NCBI GenBank assembly: GCA_031296105.1
Contig: JARLGJ010000012.1
Coordinates: 1-64,000 of the forward strand
From: Acidobacteriota bacterium
Lineage (GTDB): Bacteria; Acidobacteriota; Terriglobia; Terriglobales; Acidobacteriaceae
Direction: 5' to 3'
DNA: 64,000 bases
Position 1 is the first letter of the stretch. Each line of letters starts with the position of its first letter. Both the position numbers and the translations under genes were made by a program. Under the pieces are notes generated by a model. It made no database searches. It had not been told where the DNA came from and worked only from the letters and a program-made list of their open reading frames with translations. Shown piece by piece: positions 23,401 through 33,133 of this stretch.

Positions 23401-25908
23401 GTGCGAACGATCCGTTGCATCGTGATTCTTTGCAGTTTGCTGGCGGCCTCTCTGGCGCAGGCGCAGACGGCTGCGCCCGCTGCGGAGCCGCCTGCGGCCG
23501 CTCAGGCCGGCAACCCGTCTCCCGTGCCACGCGAGGAAATGGAGTTGTCGCCGCAGGCGCGCGGCGTCCGCGTGGGCAGGCTGCCGCGCGACATCTTCGA
23601 GGATCAGCGGGCGTTCTTCACCATGCCCTTCCGCATGAGTGAGCGCCAGTTCCGTCTCAGCATTCCGCTCATCGCCGCCGGCATCGCCCTGGGCGCCACC
23701 GACACGGCCTTCGAGCGCAAATACGTCACCAGCAATTCCTCCACCGCCAGCCATTTCAAGACCCTTTCCGACGCCGGACTTTATTCCATGCTTGGCGTGG
23801 GCGGCGGCATGTACCTGTGGGGACGCGCGGTGAAGGACGAACACATGCGCGAGACCGGTCTGCTCAGCGGCGAGGCGGCGGCCGATGCGTTTCTCGATGT
23901 CACCCTGATCAAGGCCATCGCCGGCCGCAGCCGTCCCTTCACCGGCAACGGCCGCGGCGGATTCTTCAACGGCGGCAACTCGTTTCCCTCGGATCACGCG
24001 GCCATCAGCTTTGCCTTGGCCTCGGTCATCGCCCACGAGTATCCCGGCCCACTGACGCAGATCTTCGCTTATGGCAGCGCTTCGGCCATCAGCATGGCCC
24101 GCGTCGAGGGCCATCAGCACTTTCTGAGCGATGTGGCCGTCGGCGGCCTGATGGGCTGGTACCTGGGCCGGCAGGTGTACCGCGCACGCTCGGAAGATGC
24201 GGAGATCAACCCGCGCAACTGGGGGCTGTTCCTGCGCACCCCGGAGGACGAGGTGGAACACGCCGCGCCCGACGCGGCCTCTACCTACGTACCCATCGGA
24301 AGCTGGATCTACGACGCCTTCGAGCGTTTGCAGGGCATGGGCTATGTCACCGGCGCGCCACGCCTGGTGCGCCCATGGACGCGCCTGGAGTGCGCCCGGA
24401 TGCTGGAGGCCGGCATCGCCACGGGAGCGGCTGACGATCCCGCGGTGGCCCCGATGGTGGCCAGCCTGCGCCAGGAGCTTACCGGCGAAGACCGCGTGCT
24501 CAACGGGGCAGAGAATCGCGGCGCTCGGGTCGATGACGTGTACGCGCGCTTCACCGGCATCGCCGGCGATGCCCTGCGCGACGGCTATCACTTCGGGCAG
24601 ACGATTTATAACGACGATGGACGGCCTTATGGCGAGGGCGCCAACGCCTACACCGGCCTCACGGCGCGCGCCGAGTATCACTCGCTGGCCTTTTACCTGC
24701 GCGGCGAATATCAGTATGCCTCGTCCATGCCGGAATATAGCTCCGCGGTGAACGCCGCCCTCTACACCGATGACGGCCTGCCCAGCGGATGGAACCTGCG
24801 CCGCGGCACTACCAGCCGCTTCCGCCCCATCGAGGTCTATACGGCGCTCAATATTCCCGGCTGGCAGTTCAGCTTTGGCCAGCAGGCGCTGTGGCAGGGG
24901 CCGGACCGCCTCAGTTCCATGATTTTGTCCAACAACGCCGAGGCCATGCCGATGCTGCGCATCGCCCGCACCACGCCGTTGGAGCCGCAGGGCATTCTGC
25001 ATTTTCTGGGCAAGCTTTCCGGCGACTTCTTCCTCGCCCGCCAGGGCGGCATTCATTACCTGCGGCTGGGACCGAACTACGTTTTTACCGGCACGGCGGA
25101 CAAGCCGATGGATCCGCCGCCTTATGTCTGGGGCGCCACGTTCTCCATGAAGCCGACCGAGAACCTCGAACTCGGCATCGCGCACACGGCGATCTTTGCC
25201 GGCTACGGCCGCCCGCTCAACCTGAAGACCTTCCTGCACACGTTCTCCTCCACCGGCGGGAACCAGGCCCTGGAGCCGGGCAAGCGCACGCTGGAGTGGA
25301 ATATGTCCTACCGCTTGCCGGGCCTGCGGCAGTGGCTCACCTTGTACACCGAGGCCTTCGCCTTCGACAGTCCTCTGGACCGCATCTCCTTTGGACGCTA
25401 TGCTTTCACGCCGGGCTTGTATCTTTCGCACGTCCCCGGCCTCCCCCGGCTCGACGTGCGAGTGGAGGGCGTGGAGTCGAATTTGCCGGGACAAAGCGGC
25501 GTGGGTTATTTCTATGCGAACTACCACTACGCCCAGGGTTATACCAACTGGGGCCAGATCTTTGGCAGTTGGGTGGGGCGCATGGGCAGCGGCGGAGCCG
25601 CCGAGAGCAATTACTGGTTCAGCGGCCGCAACCGTCTGACGCTTGGTTTCCGCCGCATGACGGCCGATACGCGCCTCAACAAGGGCGGCCAGATGACCGA
25701 CGTTTCCGCCAGGATGACGTGGATGCTGCCGAAGTCTCTGGAACTCTCCGGCAAGGTACAGTATGAGACGTGGAAGTATCCGCTGCTGTCTCCGCTGGCC
25801 AAGTCCAACGTGGCCACTACCGTGGAATTACGCTTTTTCCCGGGGCGGAAGCGGGCGGACAAGGCTCTGAATGGAAAGGATCGAACCGCGGGGGCGGAGA
25901 TGCAATGA
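23401..25908 (+). CDS. PAP2 phosphatase fused to SLH-like segment and Wzi-like beta-barrel
   Basis: The 835-residue exported protein starts at GTG 23401 (GGGAGATCA precedes) with a signal peptide cut near AQAQ. Residues ~80-270 form a PAP2 acid phosphatase domain with all three motifs: GRSRP, PSDHA and ARVEGHQHFLSD. Residues ~297-340 (WIYDAFERLQGMGYVTG, RPWTRLECARMLEAG) resemble an S-layer-homology repeat. The rest is a Wzi-like outer-membrane beta-barrel of alternating Tyr/Phe strands. Wzi anchors capsule at the surface; PAP2 enzymes dephosphorylate lipid pyrophosphates. Having both in one chain implies a periplasm-facing phosphatase tethered to the barrel. It overlaps rfbC by four bases. 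Confidence 0.8.
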   Translation: MRTIRCIVILCSLLAASLAQAQTAAPAAEPPAAAQAGNPSPVPREEMELSPQARGVRVGRLPRDIFEDQRAFFTMPFRMSERQFRLSIPLIAAGIALGATDTAFERKYVTSNSSTASHFKTLSDAGLYSMLGVGGGMYLWGRAVKDEHMRETGLLSGEAAADAFLDVTLIKAIAGRSRPFTGNGRGGFFNGGNSFPSDHAAISFALASVIAHEYPGPLTQIFAYGSASAISMARVEGHQHFLSDVAVGGLMGWYLGRQVYRARSEDAEINPRNWGLFLRTPEDEVEHAAPDAASTYVPIGSWIYDAFERLQGMGYVTGAPRLVRPWTRLECARMLEAGIATGAADDPAVAPMVASLRQELTGEDRVLNGAENRGARVDDVYARFTGIAGDALRDGYHFGQTIYNDDGRPYGEGANAYTGLTARAEYHSLAFYLRGEYQYASSMPEYSSAVNAALYTDDGLPSGWNLRRGTTSRFRPIEVYTALNIPGWQFSFGQQALWQGPDRLSSMILSNNAEAMPMLRIARTTPLEPQGILHFLGKLSGDFFLARQGGIHYLRLGPNYVFTGTADKPMDPPPYVWGATFSMKPTENLELGIAHTAIFAGYGRPLNLKTFLHTFSSTGGNQALEPGKRTLEWNMSYRLPGLRQWLTLYTEAFAFDSPLDRISFGRYAFTPGLYLSHVPGLPRLDVRVEGVESNLPGQSGVGYFYANYHYAQGYTNWGQIFGSWVGRMGSGGAAESNYWFSGRNRLTLGFRRMTADTRLNKGGQMTDVSARMTWMLPKSLELSGKVQYETWKYPLLSPLAKSNVATTVELRFFPGRKRADKALNGKDRTAGAEMQ

Positions 25909-26447
25909 AGGTGATTGAAACAGAGATTCCCGCGGTGAAACTGCTGGAGCCGAAGGTCTTCGGCGACGACCGCGGATTCTTTCTGGAGAGCTACAATAGC
26001 AGGACGTTTGCCGAGTTGGGGTTGCCCGTCCATTTTGTGCAGGATAACCACTCGCGCTCGAGCCGTAACGTGCTGCGCGGGTTGCATTATCAGTTGGGCC
26101 GTCCGCAGGGCAAGCTGGTGCGGGCCGTCAGCGGGGCCATCTGGGACGTAGCGGTGGACGCGCGCCGCGGTTCGCCGACCTTTGGCCGCTGGGTGGCCGC
26201 CGAGCTTTCGGCGGAGAACAAGCGCATGTTATGGATTCCCGAGGGCTTTGCCCATGGCTTCGTGGTGCTCTCCGAAGCCACCGATGTGTTGTACAAGGCG
26301 ACGGACTACTACGCGCCCGAGTGTGAGCGCACCATCGCCTGGAACGATCCCGAACTGGCCATCGCCTGGCCGCATAGCGGCGAGCCGTTGCTCTCGGCCA
26401 AGGACCGTTTGGGCGTACCGTTGCGCAGTGCCGAAGTATTTCCGTAA
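25905..26447 (+). CDS. rfbC: dTDP-4-dehydrorhamnose 3,5-epimerase
   Basis: This cupin-fold enzyme catalyses the third step of dTDP-L-rhamnose synthesis. The 180-residue protein has the usual length and the motifs GDDRGFFLESYN, QDNHSRSSRNVLRGLHYQ (catalytic His), WDVAVDARRGSPTFG and LYKATDYYAPE. ATG 25905 overlaps the TGA of the upstream PAP2-Wzi gene. rfbD follows after 58 bases, while rfbB and rfbA are about 18.6 kb downstream. Confidence 0.95.
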   Translation: MKVIETEIPAVKLLEPKVFGDDRGFFLESYNSRTFAELGLPVHFVQDNHSRSSRNVLRGLHYQLGRPQGKLVRAVSGAIWDVAVDARRGSPTFGRWVAAELSAENKRMLWIPEGFAHGFVVLSEATDVLYKATDYYAPECERTIAWNDPELAIAWPHSGEPLLSAKDRLGVPLRSAEVFP

Positions 26448-26505
26448 GTTGTCGTCGTAGACTGTACGGCGTTTCCGTCGCCGTGAGCATTTTCAAGGAG
26501 CAATT

Positions 26506-27414
26506 TTGAGGATTCTGCTAACCGGAGCATTGGGGCAGTTGGGAAGCGATCTGCTGCCGCTTTTGCAGCGGCAGGGCGAGACCGTGGCCGTGGATCGCAC
26601 CGAGTGCGACCTGTCGTCGCCCGCGGCGATCCGCCGCCTGGTGGCCGAGTCCGCCCCGGATGTCATCGTCAATCCCGCGGCCTACACGGCGGTGAATGAG
26701 GCCGAGGCGCAGCCCGCGCTGGCCCACGCCATCAACGCCACGGCAGCCGGGGTGCTGGCCGAAGAAGCCTGTAAGCGCGGTGCCATGTTCGTGCACTACT
26801 CCACCGATTACGTCTTTGACGGGCGCAAGACGGGCGAGTACGTGGAGGCAGATCAGCCCAACCCCTTGAATGTGTACGGAGCCAGCAAGCTGGCTGGCGA
26901 GCAGGCGGTGGCCGCGGCCGGTGGGCGCTACCTGATTCTGCGCACAAGCTGGGTCTATGGCGCCAACGGCAATAATTTTCTGCTGACCATGCGGCGGCTG
27001 GCGCGCGAGCGCGAAGAGTTGAAGATCGTGGATGACCAGGTGGGCGGGCCGACCAGCTCTATCCAACTGGCGCAGGCCACGGACCGCCTGGTGCGCGAGC
27101 AGGCGGGCAAGGCTCCGTCGGAGTTTCCCGCCGGGCTGTATCACACCACGGCCGCCGGAAGGGTTTCCTGGTGCGGCTTCGCCCGGGCCATCGTGGAGTC
27201 TTTCCGCGGCAGCCGGGTTTTGCCCGACTCCGGCCTGATGAAGGTGCGCAACATCGCGGGCATTTCTTCCCGTGAATATCCCACGCCGGCCGCGCGGCCG
27301 CACAATTCGGTTTTGAGCAACAGGAAGTTTGAATCTGCTTTTGGCTTTTGCTTGCACGACTGGCAGGACGCGCTGGCCGAGGTTATGCGCGAAATTGAGC
27401 GGAGAGAATCGTGA
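26506..27414 (+). CDS. rfbD: dTDP-4-dehydrorhamnose reductase
   Basis: An NAD(P)H-dependent short-chain dehydrogenase that completes dTDP-L-rhamnose. The 302-residue protein shows the Rossmann motif LLTGALGQLGSDL, NPAAYTAVNEAE, STDYVFDG and the catalytic YGASKLAGE. The start is TTG 26506, 5 bases after AAGGAG (26495-26500). Its TGA overlaps a possible GTG start of the next gene, so the cluster is tightly packed. Confidence 0.94.
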   Translation: MRILLTGALGQLGSDLLPLLQRQGETVAVDRTECDLSSPAAIRRLVAESAPDVIVNPAAYTAVNEAEAQPALAHAINATAAGVLAEEACKRGAMFVHYSTDYVFDGRKTGEYVEADQPNPLNVYGASKLAGEQAVAAAGGRYLILRTSWVYGANGNNFLLTMRRLAREREELKIVDDQVGGPTSSIQLAQATDRLVREQAGKAPSEFPAGLYHTTAAGRVSWCGFARAIVESFRGSRVLPDSGLMKVRNIAGISSREYPTPAARPHNSVLSNRKFESAFGFCLHDWQDALAEVMREIERRES

Positions 27415-27455
27415 ACGGGGGATTGAATTTGCATCGCACAAACGACGGGAAGAGC

Positions 27456-30260
27456 ATGATCTTCCATCGCCGCGCAAGTGTTTTAGTGGCGCTGATTCTT
27501 GGATTCATTTTAGGGTTGCCGGGCGCCACGCTGCTGCAGGCCCAGTCGCTTAAAAATTTGGCAGGTTCAGACTCGTCGTCTTCCCCGGCGGGGAGCGGCT
27601 CGCAGACCACTCCGCTTGCGGGGCCCAATACAGGCGCCGCGGTCGCTGCCGGGACTGCCGCCGGGACTACGGCCGGCGAGGACGATTCGCAGGCCGACCT
27701 CCCCACGCCAGGTCTTCCCGGGTCGCCGCAGGCCGCCAATTCCACCGACGATTTAGCGCCTCTCTCCGACTCGGCTCCGGCCATGTCGGCCACGCAGATC
27801 ATCCGTCGTTTGAAGAAAAATCCGGAGCTGATGCTCTCGGTGCGGCAGAGCCTGGCGGTGCAGTTGGGGGTGTCGCCGGTGACATTGAGTGACGACGATG
27901 TCTTCAGTCATCTCAAAAGTGATGTTGCCGCCCGCACCTTGGCTACCCGCGCCATCCGGGCCGCTCTGCTCGCCAACTCCAACGCCGGGAAGACGAACGT
28001 GCCGGCCGCGGGCGCCCAGGCGCCGGTAGAACCCGACTTGCAGGTCCAGCCCATTCCCCATTATTTGCCCTATCCGAACCTTCCGGCCATGCAGGACTTG
28101 TACACGCAGTTGGCCACCCCTACGGCTTTGCGACGCTTCGGCAGCGATGTGTTGAGCAACGGATCGGGCAATCCCGACGAGTTGCCCGAGGATGTCCCCG
28201 CTGGTCCGGATTACGTGCTGGGGTCGGGTGACATGCTCACCCTGAACCTGTGGGGCGGGCTGACCGTTCGCCTGGCCCGCCTGGTTGATCGACAGGGACA
28301 GGTCACCGTGCCGGAAGCCGGTGCGGTCCGCGTAACCGGGCTGACCATTGCCCAGGCGCAGGAAGCGCTGCAGAAGGCTCTGTCCGGGCAGTACCGCAAC
28401 TCGCATGTGGAGATCTCCCTGGCCCGGGTGCGGACCATCCGCGTGTATGTGGTTGGCGATGTGCAACGCCCCGGCGCTTACGATGTCAGCGCGTTGTCCA
28501 CGCCGCTGAACGCTCTGTTCTCCGCCGGCGGTCCCACCAGCCACGGTTCGCTGCGCATCCTGCGGCTGATGCGCGATGGCAAGCTGGTCCGCGACGTGGA
28601 TCTCTACCAGTTCTTGCTGAAGGGCGTACATGACACCTCGGACCGTATGCAGGCCGGCGACACCCTGGTGGTGCCTCCCGTCGGCCCGCAGGTCACCGTC
28701 TCCGGCATGGTCCGCCGCCCGGCGATTTACGAAATCAAGGGCGAGAGCAGCCTCAAGGATGTGCTCGAAATGGCAGGCGGAGTGGAAACCACCGCCGAGC
28801 TCAAGCGCATCGAGATTGAGCGCGTGGAGCCGCACCAGAGCCGCACCATGGCCTCCGTCGAGTACGACCCCGCCAAGCCCTCCCGGCTCGACGGCTACAC
28901 CGTGCGCGACGGCGACTCGGTGAAGGTTTCACAGATCCAGCCCTACAACTCCCAGGCGGTCAGCCTCAGCGGCCACGTCTATCATCCCGGAACCTTTGCC
29001 TGGCACGAAGGCATAACCCTGGCGGACCTCATCCCCTCCTACCAGGTGCTGATGCCCGAACCCAACGACCACGCGGAGATTGTGCGTCTTCTGCCGCCCG
29101 ACTACCGCCCGCGCACCCTCGAGGTGAACCTGGCCGACGTTCTGGCCGGCAACATACAGGTCAACCTGGAGCCCATGGACCAGGTACGCGTCTTTGGCCG
29201 CTACGAGGTCGATACTCCCACGGTCGCCATCCGCGGCGATGTTCTGCGTCCCAATGACTATCCCATGTCCAAGGGCATGACCGTTTCCGCCCTGGTGGAG
29301 ATGGCCGGCGGCCTCACGCGCAGTGCTTATCGCCCCCAGGCCGACCTTACCAGCTACACCGTCGTCGAGGGCCGCACGGTCATCACCCGCAATGTCGTGG
29401 TCGATCTGGAGAAGGCTCTGCGCGGTGACCGCGCCAGCGATATCCTCCTGCAGCCGGGCGACGTGCTCGGCGTCCGGGAGATTACCGGGTGGCATGACAT
29501 TGGTTCCTCGGTGACGATCAGCGGCGAAGTGGGCCACGCCGGAACCTACGGCATCACGGCCGGTGAGCGTCTCAGCTCGGTCCTGAAGCGCGCCGGAGAC
29601 TTCCGCGAGCGCGCCTTTCCCGAGGGCGCCATCCTCACCCGGGTGCAGGTGCGCGAACTGGAGTCGCGCAACCGCGATGACATGATTCGCCGCATGCAGG
29701 AGGCCGTGCCTACCATCGACACCACCGCCAGCGGCACCCAGGAACAGGCCTCCAGCACGATGCAAGCCATGCAGGCACAGCGGGAGCAGGTGCTGGCCGC
29801 ACTGCGCGCTCACCCGGTGGACGGACGCCAGGTCATCCACATTACGGCCAACATACAGGAGTGGGAAAACACGGCGGCTGACATTGAACTGCGCGCCGGG
29901 GACCAGTTGACCATCCCCAAGCGCCCGAACTTCGTCATGGTTGGCGGCCAGGTTTACAACTCGGCGGCCATTACCTACGTTCCCGGCAAGACCGCGGGCT
30001 GGTACCTCAGCCGCGCCGGCGGAGCCACGCAGTCGGCCAACAAGAAGGCGATCTATGTGGTTCGCGCCGACGGTTCAGTGGCCGGACACGGTACCGGACT
30101 CTTCCAGGGAGGCGTTCTCAGCGTGCGCCTGCGCCCCGGCGATACGGTCCTGGTGCCGGAGAAGATCCTCGGCGGCAATGTGGTGTGGCGCAACCTGATC
30201 TCTCTGGGACAGGTGCTGGCGACCACTTCCATTGCGGCGGCCGCGGCGGGCGTGTTTTAA
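27456..30260 (+). CDS. Large polysaccharide export protein with multiple SLBB domains (Wza-like), copy 1
   Basis: The protein of 934 residues (ATG 27456 after GGGAAGAG; a GTG at 27411 would add 15) has a signal peptide ending LLQAQ. A Ser/Thr/Ala-rich linker follows, then a polysaccharide-export (Poly_export) domain (YVLGSGDMLTLNLWG, RQGQVTVPEAGAVRVTGLT) and several SLBB beta-grasp repeats, each with a phrase like VYVVGDVQRPGAYDV, VSGMVRRPAIYEIKG, LSGHVYHPGTFAWHEG, IRGDVLRPNDYPMSKG and ISGEVGHAGTYGIT. It would form the periplasmic/outer-membrane export channel for the exopolysaccharide. There is no lipobox cysteine, unlike E. coli Wza. Confidence 0.88.
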   Translation: MIFHRRASVLVALILGFILGLPGATLLQAQSLKNLAGSDSSSSPAGSGSQTTPLAGPNTGAAVAAGTAAGTTAGEDDSQADLPTPGLPGSPQAANSTDDLAPLSDSAPAMSATQIIRRLKKNPELMLSVRQSLAVQLGVSPVTLSDDDVFSHLKSDVAARTLATRAIRAALLANSNAGKTNVPAAGAQAPVEPDLQVQPIPHYLPYPNLPAMQDLYTQLATPTALRRFGSDVLSNGSGNPDELPEDVPAGPDYVLGSGDMLTLNLWGGLTVRLARLVDRQGQVTVPEAGAVRVTGLTIAQAQEALQKALSGQYRNSHVEISLARVRTIRVYVVGDVQRPGAYDVSALSTPLNALFSAGGPTSHGSLRILRLMRDGKLVRDVDLYQFLLKGVHDTSDRMQAGDTLVVPPVGPQVTVSGMVRRPAIYEIKGESSLKDVLEMAGGVETTAELKRIEIERVEPHQSRTMASVEYDPAKPSRLDGYTVRDGDSVKVSQIQPYNSQAVSLSGHVYHPGTFAWHEGITLADLIPSYQVLMPEPNDHAEIVRLLPPDYRPRTLEVNLADVLAGNIQVNLEPMDQVRVFGRYEVDTPTVAIRGDVLRPNDYPMSKGMTVSALVEMAGGLTRSAYRPQADLTSYTVVEGRTVITRNVVVDLEKALRGDRASDILLQPGDVLGVREITGWHDIGSSVTISGEVGHAGTYGITAGERLSSVLKRAGDFRERAFPEGAILTRVQVRELESRNRDDMIRRMQEAVPTIDTTASGTQEQASSTMQAMQAQREQVLAALRAHPVDGRQVIHITANIQEWENTAADIELRAGDQLTIPKRPNFVMVGGQVYNSAAITYVPGKTAGWYLSRAGGATQSANKKAIYVVRADGSVAGHGTGLFQGGVLSVRLRPGDTVLVPEKILGGNVVWRNLISLGQVLATTSIAAAAAGVF

Positions 30261-30551
30261 GCGCGCGGCGAGCGCCGCAAGTCATGCGTCGCCGGCCCCC
30301 GCAAATCCCGGGGCGGCAGATAGACTTCCCGGAGGCGAACGCCGTAAGGTGCTCGCACTCCGGGGAGTATTTTCGCAGCCGGATTCGGGATAAGAGTTTC
30401 GGGCCGGGCAGGCCGGGACCGAGATAAACAAGGTGGTCGGCGCAGCATGGGCCGGGAGAAATGAATCGTTACGCCGCGGGAGAGGATCGCACCGCGGTAA
30501 CAGGGCCAGGTTTTTCGGGCACAGCAAAAATTGAATGTTCCGGGTGAGACG

Positions 30552-33122
30552 ATGAATCCTCTTTTGTACGGGGCCAACCGTCGCGGAAGCATGCTGCCGT
30601 TCCTGGGTTTGTTTATCCTTCTGTCCGCATCGCTTCTGCTGGTCCAGTCCGCCGCCGCGCAGGCGCAGAATTCTAATTCCGCAGCGTATTCCGGCTGCGA
30701 CCTCGACGCCTATGCCAACCTTCCGCCAGGCTGCGCCGCCACGGACTCTTCTGCCCCGGGCAGCCGCTCCGGCTCCGCGGCGGCCGAGGCTGCGTCTCCG
30801 TCTGCTCCGCAGTTGACCAGTCCGCGCACCGACCAGGCAGAGCCCATGCCGGCCACGCCGCGTCCGGTCTCCGCGGCAAGGACCATGCCATACGCCGAGC
30901 CGGTGCTGCGTCCACGAACCGAGTTCGAGCAGCTTGTGGCCGACACCGTAGGCCGTCCGCTGCCGCTCTTCGGGCAGTCTCTCTTTGCCCAGACGCCTGC
31001 CGGCTTCGCGCCGCTCGCCCGCGTCGCCGTGCCGGACGATTACGTCCTCGGCCCGGACGACGAACTCCTCATCCGCATCTGGGGACAGTTGAACGCCGAC
31101 CTGCGCGTCACGGTCGATCGCGGCGGACAGGTGTACCTGCCGAAGATTGGCGAGGTCAGCGTCGCCGGGCTGCCGTATCGTAAGCTCGAGGCTCATCTGC
31201 AATCCGAGGTGCAGAAGTACTACCGCAACTTCCAGCTCAGCGCGAGCCTCGGCCGCCTGCGCTCCATACAGGTCTATGTGGTGGGACAGGCGCAGCACCC
31301 CGGCGCTTACACCATCAGCTCGCTCAGCACCCTGGTCAACGCCATCTTCGCCGCCGGAGGCCCCAACCCGCACGGCTCCCTGCGCGACGTGCAGGTGCAG
31401 CGCGCCGGCGCGACCATCGCCCACCTCGACTTCTACGACCTGCTCGTCAAGGGCGACAAGTCGCACGACGTCCGCCTGCAATCCGGCGACGTCCTCTTCT
31501 TTCCGCCGGTAGGCCCCTTGGTGGCCGCTGCCGGATCGGTGAACACCGCCGCCATTTACGAGATGCGTCCTGACGCCACCCTGGGCGATCTGCTCACTGC
31601 CGCCGGGGGGCTCAGCAACCTGGCCGACGCCAACCGCGTCGTGGTGGAGCACCTGGGCAGCGCCCAGGAACACAGCGTCCACGAGTTTCCCCTCGACGAT
31701 GCGTCGCGCGCCCTGCCCGTGGCCGATGGCGACATCGTCCGCGTGCTCTCGCAGGTTCCGCGCTACGGCAACGCCGTCACCCTGCGCGGCAACGTCGCCA
31801 ATCCCGGGCGCTATGCCTGGCATCCCGGCATGAGGGTGCGCGACCTCATCCCCGGCGTGCAGTCGCTGCTGCCGCGTGCTTACTGGATGGATCGCGCCAG
31901 CCTCACCGACGCGCGCCGCACCGAGTATCCTCTGGCCAAGGGACAGCCGGTGCCGCAGCCGGGGCAGTCCACGATGGATTCCATTACCGGCAAGCCTTTG
32001 GAGCCGAAGACGCTCATCGCCCGCGGCGCGGAGATGGATTACACCAACCGCAAGATCGAGCCGCCCGCGGAGGAGCCGCAGGATGGCAACAGCCCGCAGC
32101 CTGCCACCGTCACCCATCAAGGCCCCACCGCCGAGACCCTCACCCTCGACCTGCACCGCGCCGCGCCGGAAATCAACTGGCACTACGCCATTGTGCAAAG
32201 GGTCAATCCCGTCGATCTCTCCACCCGCCTTATCGCCTTCGACCTGGCCGGAGCGCTGCTGGAAAACCGCCCCGAAGACAACCTCGAGTTGCAGCCCGAC
32301 GACATTGTCACCGTCTTCTCGCAGGCGGACGTGGCCGTGCCGGAGAAGGAGCGCACCCGCTTTGTGCGCGTCGAAGGCGAGGTTCTGCGTCCCGGCGTGT
32401 ATAAGATCGAGCAGGGCGAGCAACTGCCCGCGGTGCTGCTGCGTGCCGGGGGACTTACGCCGCAGGCTTACGTCTATGGCACCGAACTCACCCGCGACTC
32501 CGCCCGCCAGCAGCAGCAGAAGAGCCTGGACGAGCTGACCCGCAACCTGGAGGTGGAGATTCGCCAGGCGGCCGTGGCCAACGCCGCGCGCGGCACCACC
32601 GAGGATGCGCAGACCGCGGCGGCGCAGCAGACCGCGCAGGAGGCCCTGATCACCCAGCTCCGCGCCGCGCGTGCCACCGGACGCGTGGTGCTCATGTTGC
32701 CGGCGGCCGACAACACCCTTGCCGCCTATCCCGCCATCGCCCTGGAAGACAACGACCGCATCGTGGTGCCGCATCTGCCCTCCACGGTCAGCGTCATGGG
32801 GCTGGTTTATAACCCGGGGTCGTTCGTCTTTGAGACGCGCCGCAACGTGGGAGGGTATCTCAAGCTGGCCGGCCGCGGACGCCCCAACGCCGACATGAAG
32901 CACGCCTACGTGTTGCGCGCCGACGGCTCCGTGGTGGCCAGCCGCAGCGTCAACGGCACCTTTGCCGGAGACCGCTTTGACAAGCTGCGTCTGCATCCCG
33001 GCGATCAGGTGATTGTGCCCAGCAAGGTGCAAACGGGGAGCTGGATCCGCGGTCTGCGCGATTGGACGCAGATCTCTTCGCAACTGGCCCTGACCGGCGC
33101 GGCCATTTCCGTGCTTCACTAA
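30552..33122 (+). CDS. Large polysaccharide export protein with multiple SLBB domains (Wza-like), copy 2
   Basis: This 856-residue paralogue of the preceding gene has a signal peptide (hydrophobic LLLVQSAAAQAQ), a short Cys-containing linker (YSGCDLDAYANLPPGCAATD), a Poly_export domain (YVLGPDDELLIRIWGQLNA, RGGQVYLPKIGEVSVAGL) and SLBB repeats (VYVVGQAQHPGAYTISSL, LRGNVANPGRYAWHPG, VEGEVLRPGVYKIEQGEQ, VMGLVYNPGSFVFE). The linker cysteines could pair. Two such proteins in tandem suggest a hetero-oligomeric channel or separate chain classes. A 291-base spacer precedes it; it ends where the Wzz-like gene's ribosome-binding site begins. Confidence 0.88.
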   Translation: MNPLLYGANRRGSMLPFLGLFILLSASLLLVQSAAAQAQNSNSAAYSGCDLDAYANLPPGCAATDSSAPGSRSGSAAAEAASPSAPQLTSPRTDQAEPMPATPRPVSAARTMPYAEPVLRPRTEFEQLVADTVGRPLPLFGQSLFAQTPAGFAPLARVAVPDDYVLGPDDELLIRIWGQLNADLRVTVDRGGQVYLPKIGEVSVAGLPYRKLEAHLQSEVQKYYRNFQLSASLGRLRSIQVYVVGQAQHPGAYTISSLSTLVNAIFAAGGPNPHGSLRDVQVQRAGATIAHLDFYDLLVKGDKSHDVRLQSGDVLFFPPVGPLVAAAGSVNTAAIYEMRPDATLGDLLTAAGGLSNLADANRVVVEHLGSAQEHSVHEFPLDDASRALPVADGDIVRVLSQVPRYGNAVTLRGNVANPGRYAWHPGMRVRDLIPGVQSLLPRAYWMDRASLTDARRTEYPLAKGQPVPQPGQSTMDSITGKPLEPKTLIARGAEMDYTNRKIEPPAEEPQDGNSPQPATVTHQGPTAETLTLDLHRAAPEINWHYAIVQRVNPVDLSTRLIAFDLAGALLENRPEDNLELQPDDIVTVFSQADVAVPEKERTRFVRVEGEVLRPGVYKIEQGEQLPAVLLRAGGLTPQAYVYGTELTRDSARQQQQKSLDELTRNLEVEIRQAAVANAARGTTEDAQTAAAQQTAQEALITQLRAARATGRVVLMLPAADNTLAAYPAIALEDNDRIVVPHLPSTVSVMGLVYNPGSFVFETRRNVGGYLKLAGRGRPNADMKHAYVLRADGSVVASRSVNGTFAGDRFDKLRLHPGDQVIVPSKVQTGSWIRGLRDWTQISSQLALTGAAISVLH

Positions 33123-33133
33123 GGAGCGGCAAC

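Noticed and set aside
30261-30551. Small gene or riboswitch between the two SLBB genes
   Set aside because: No start with a ribosome-binding site and no known consensus; it is GC-rich with several short stems only.
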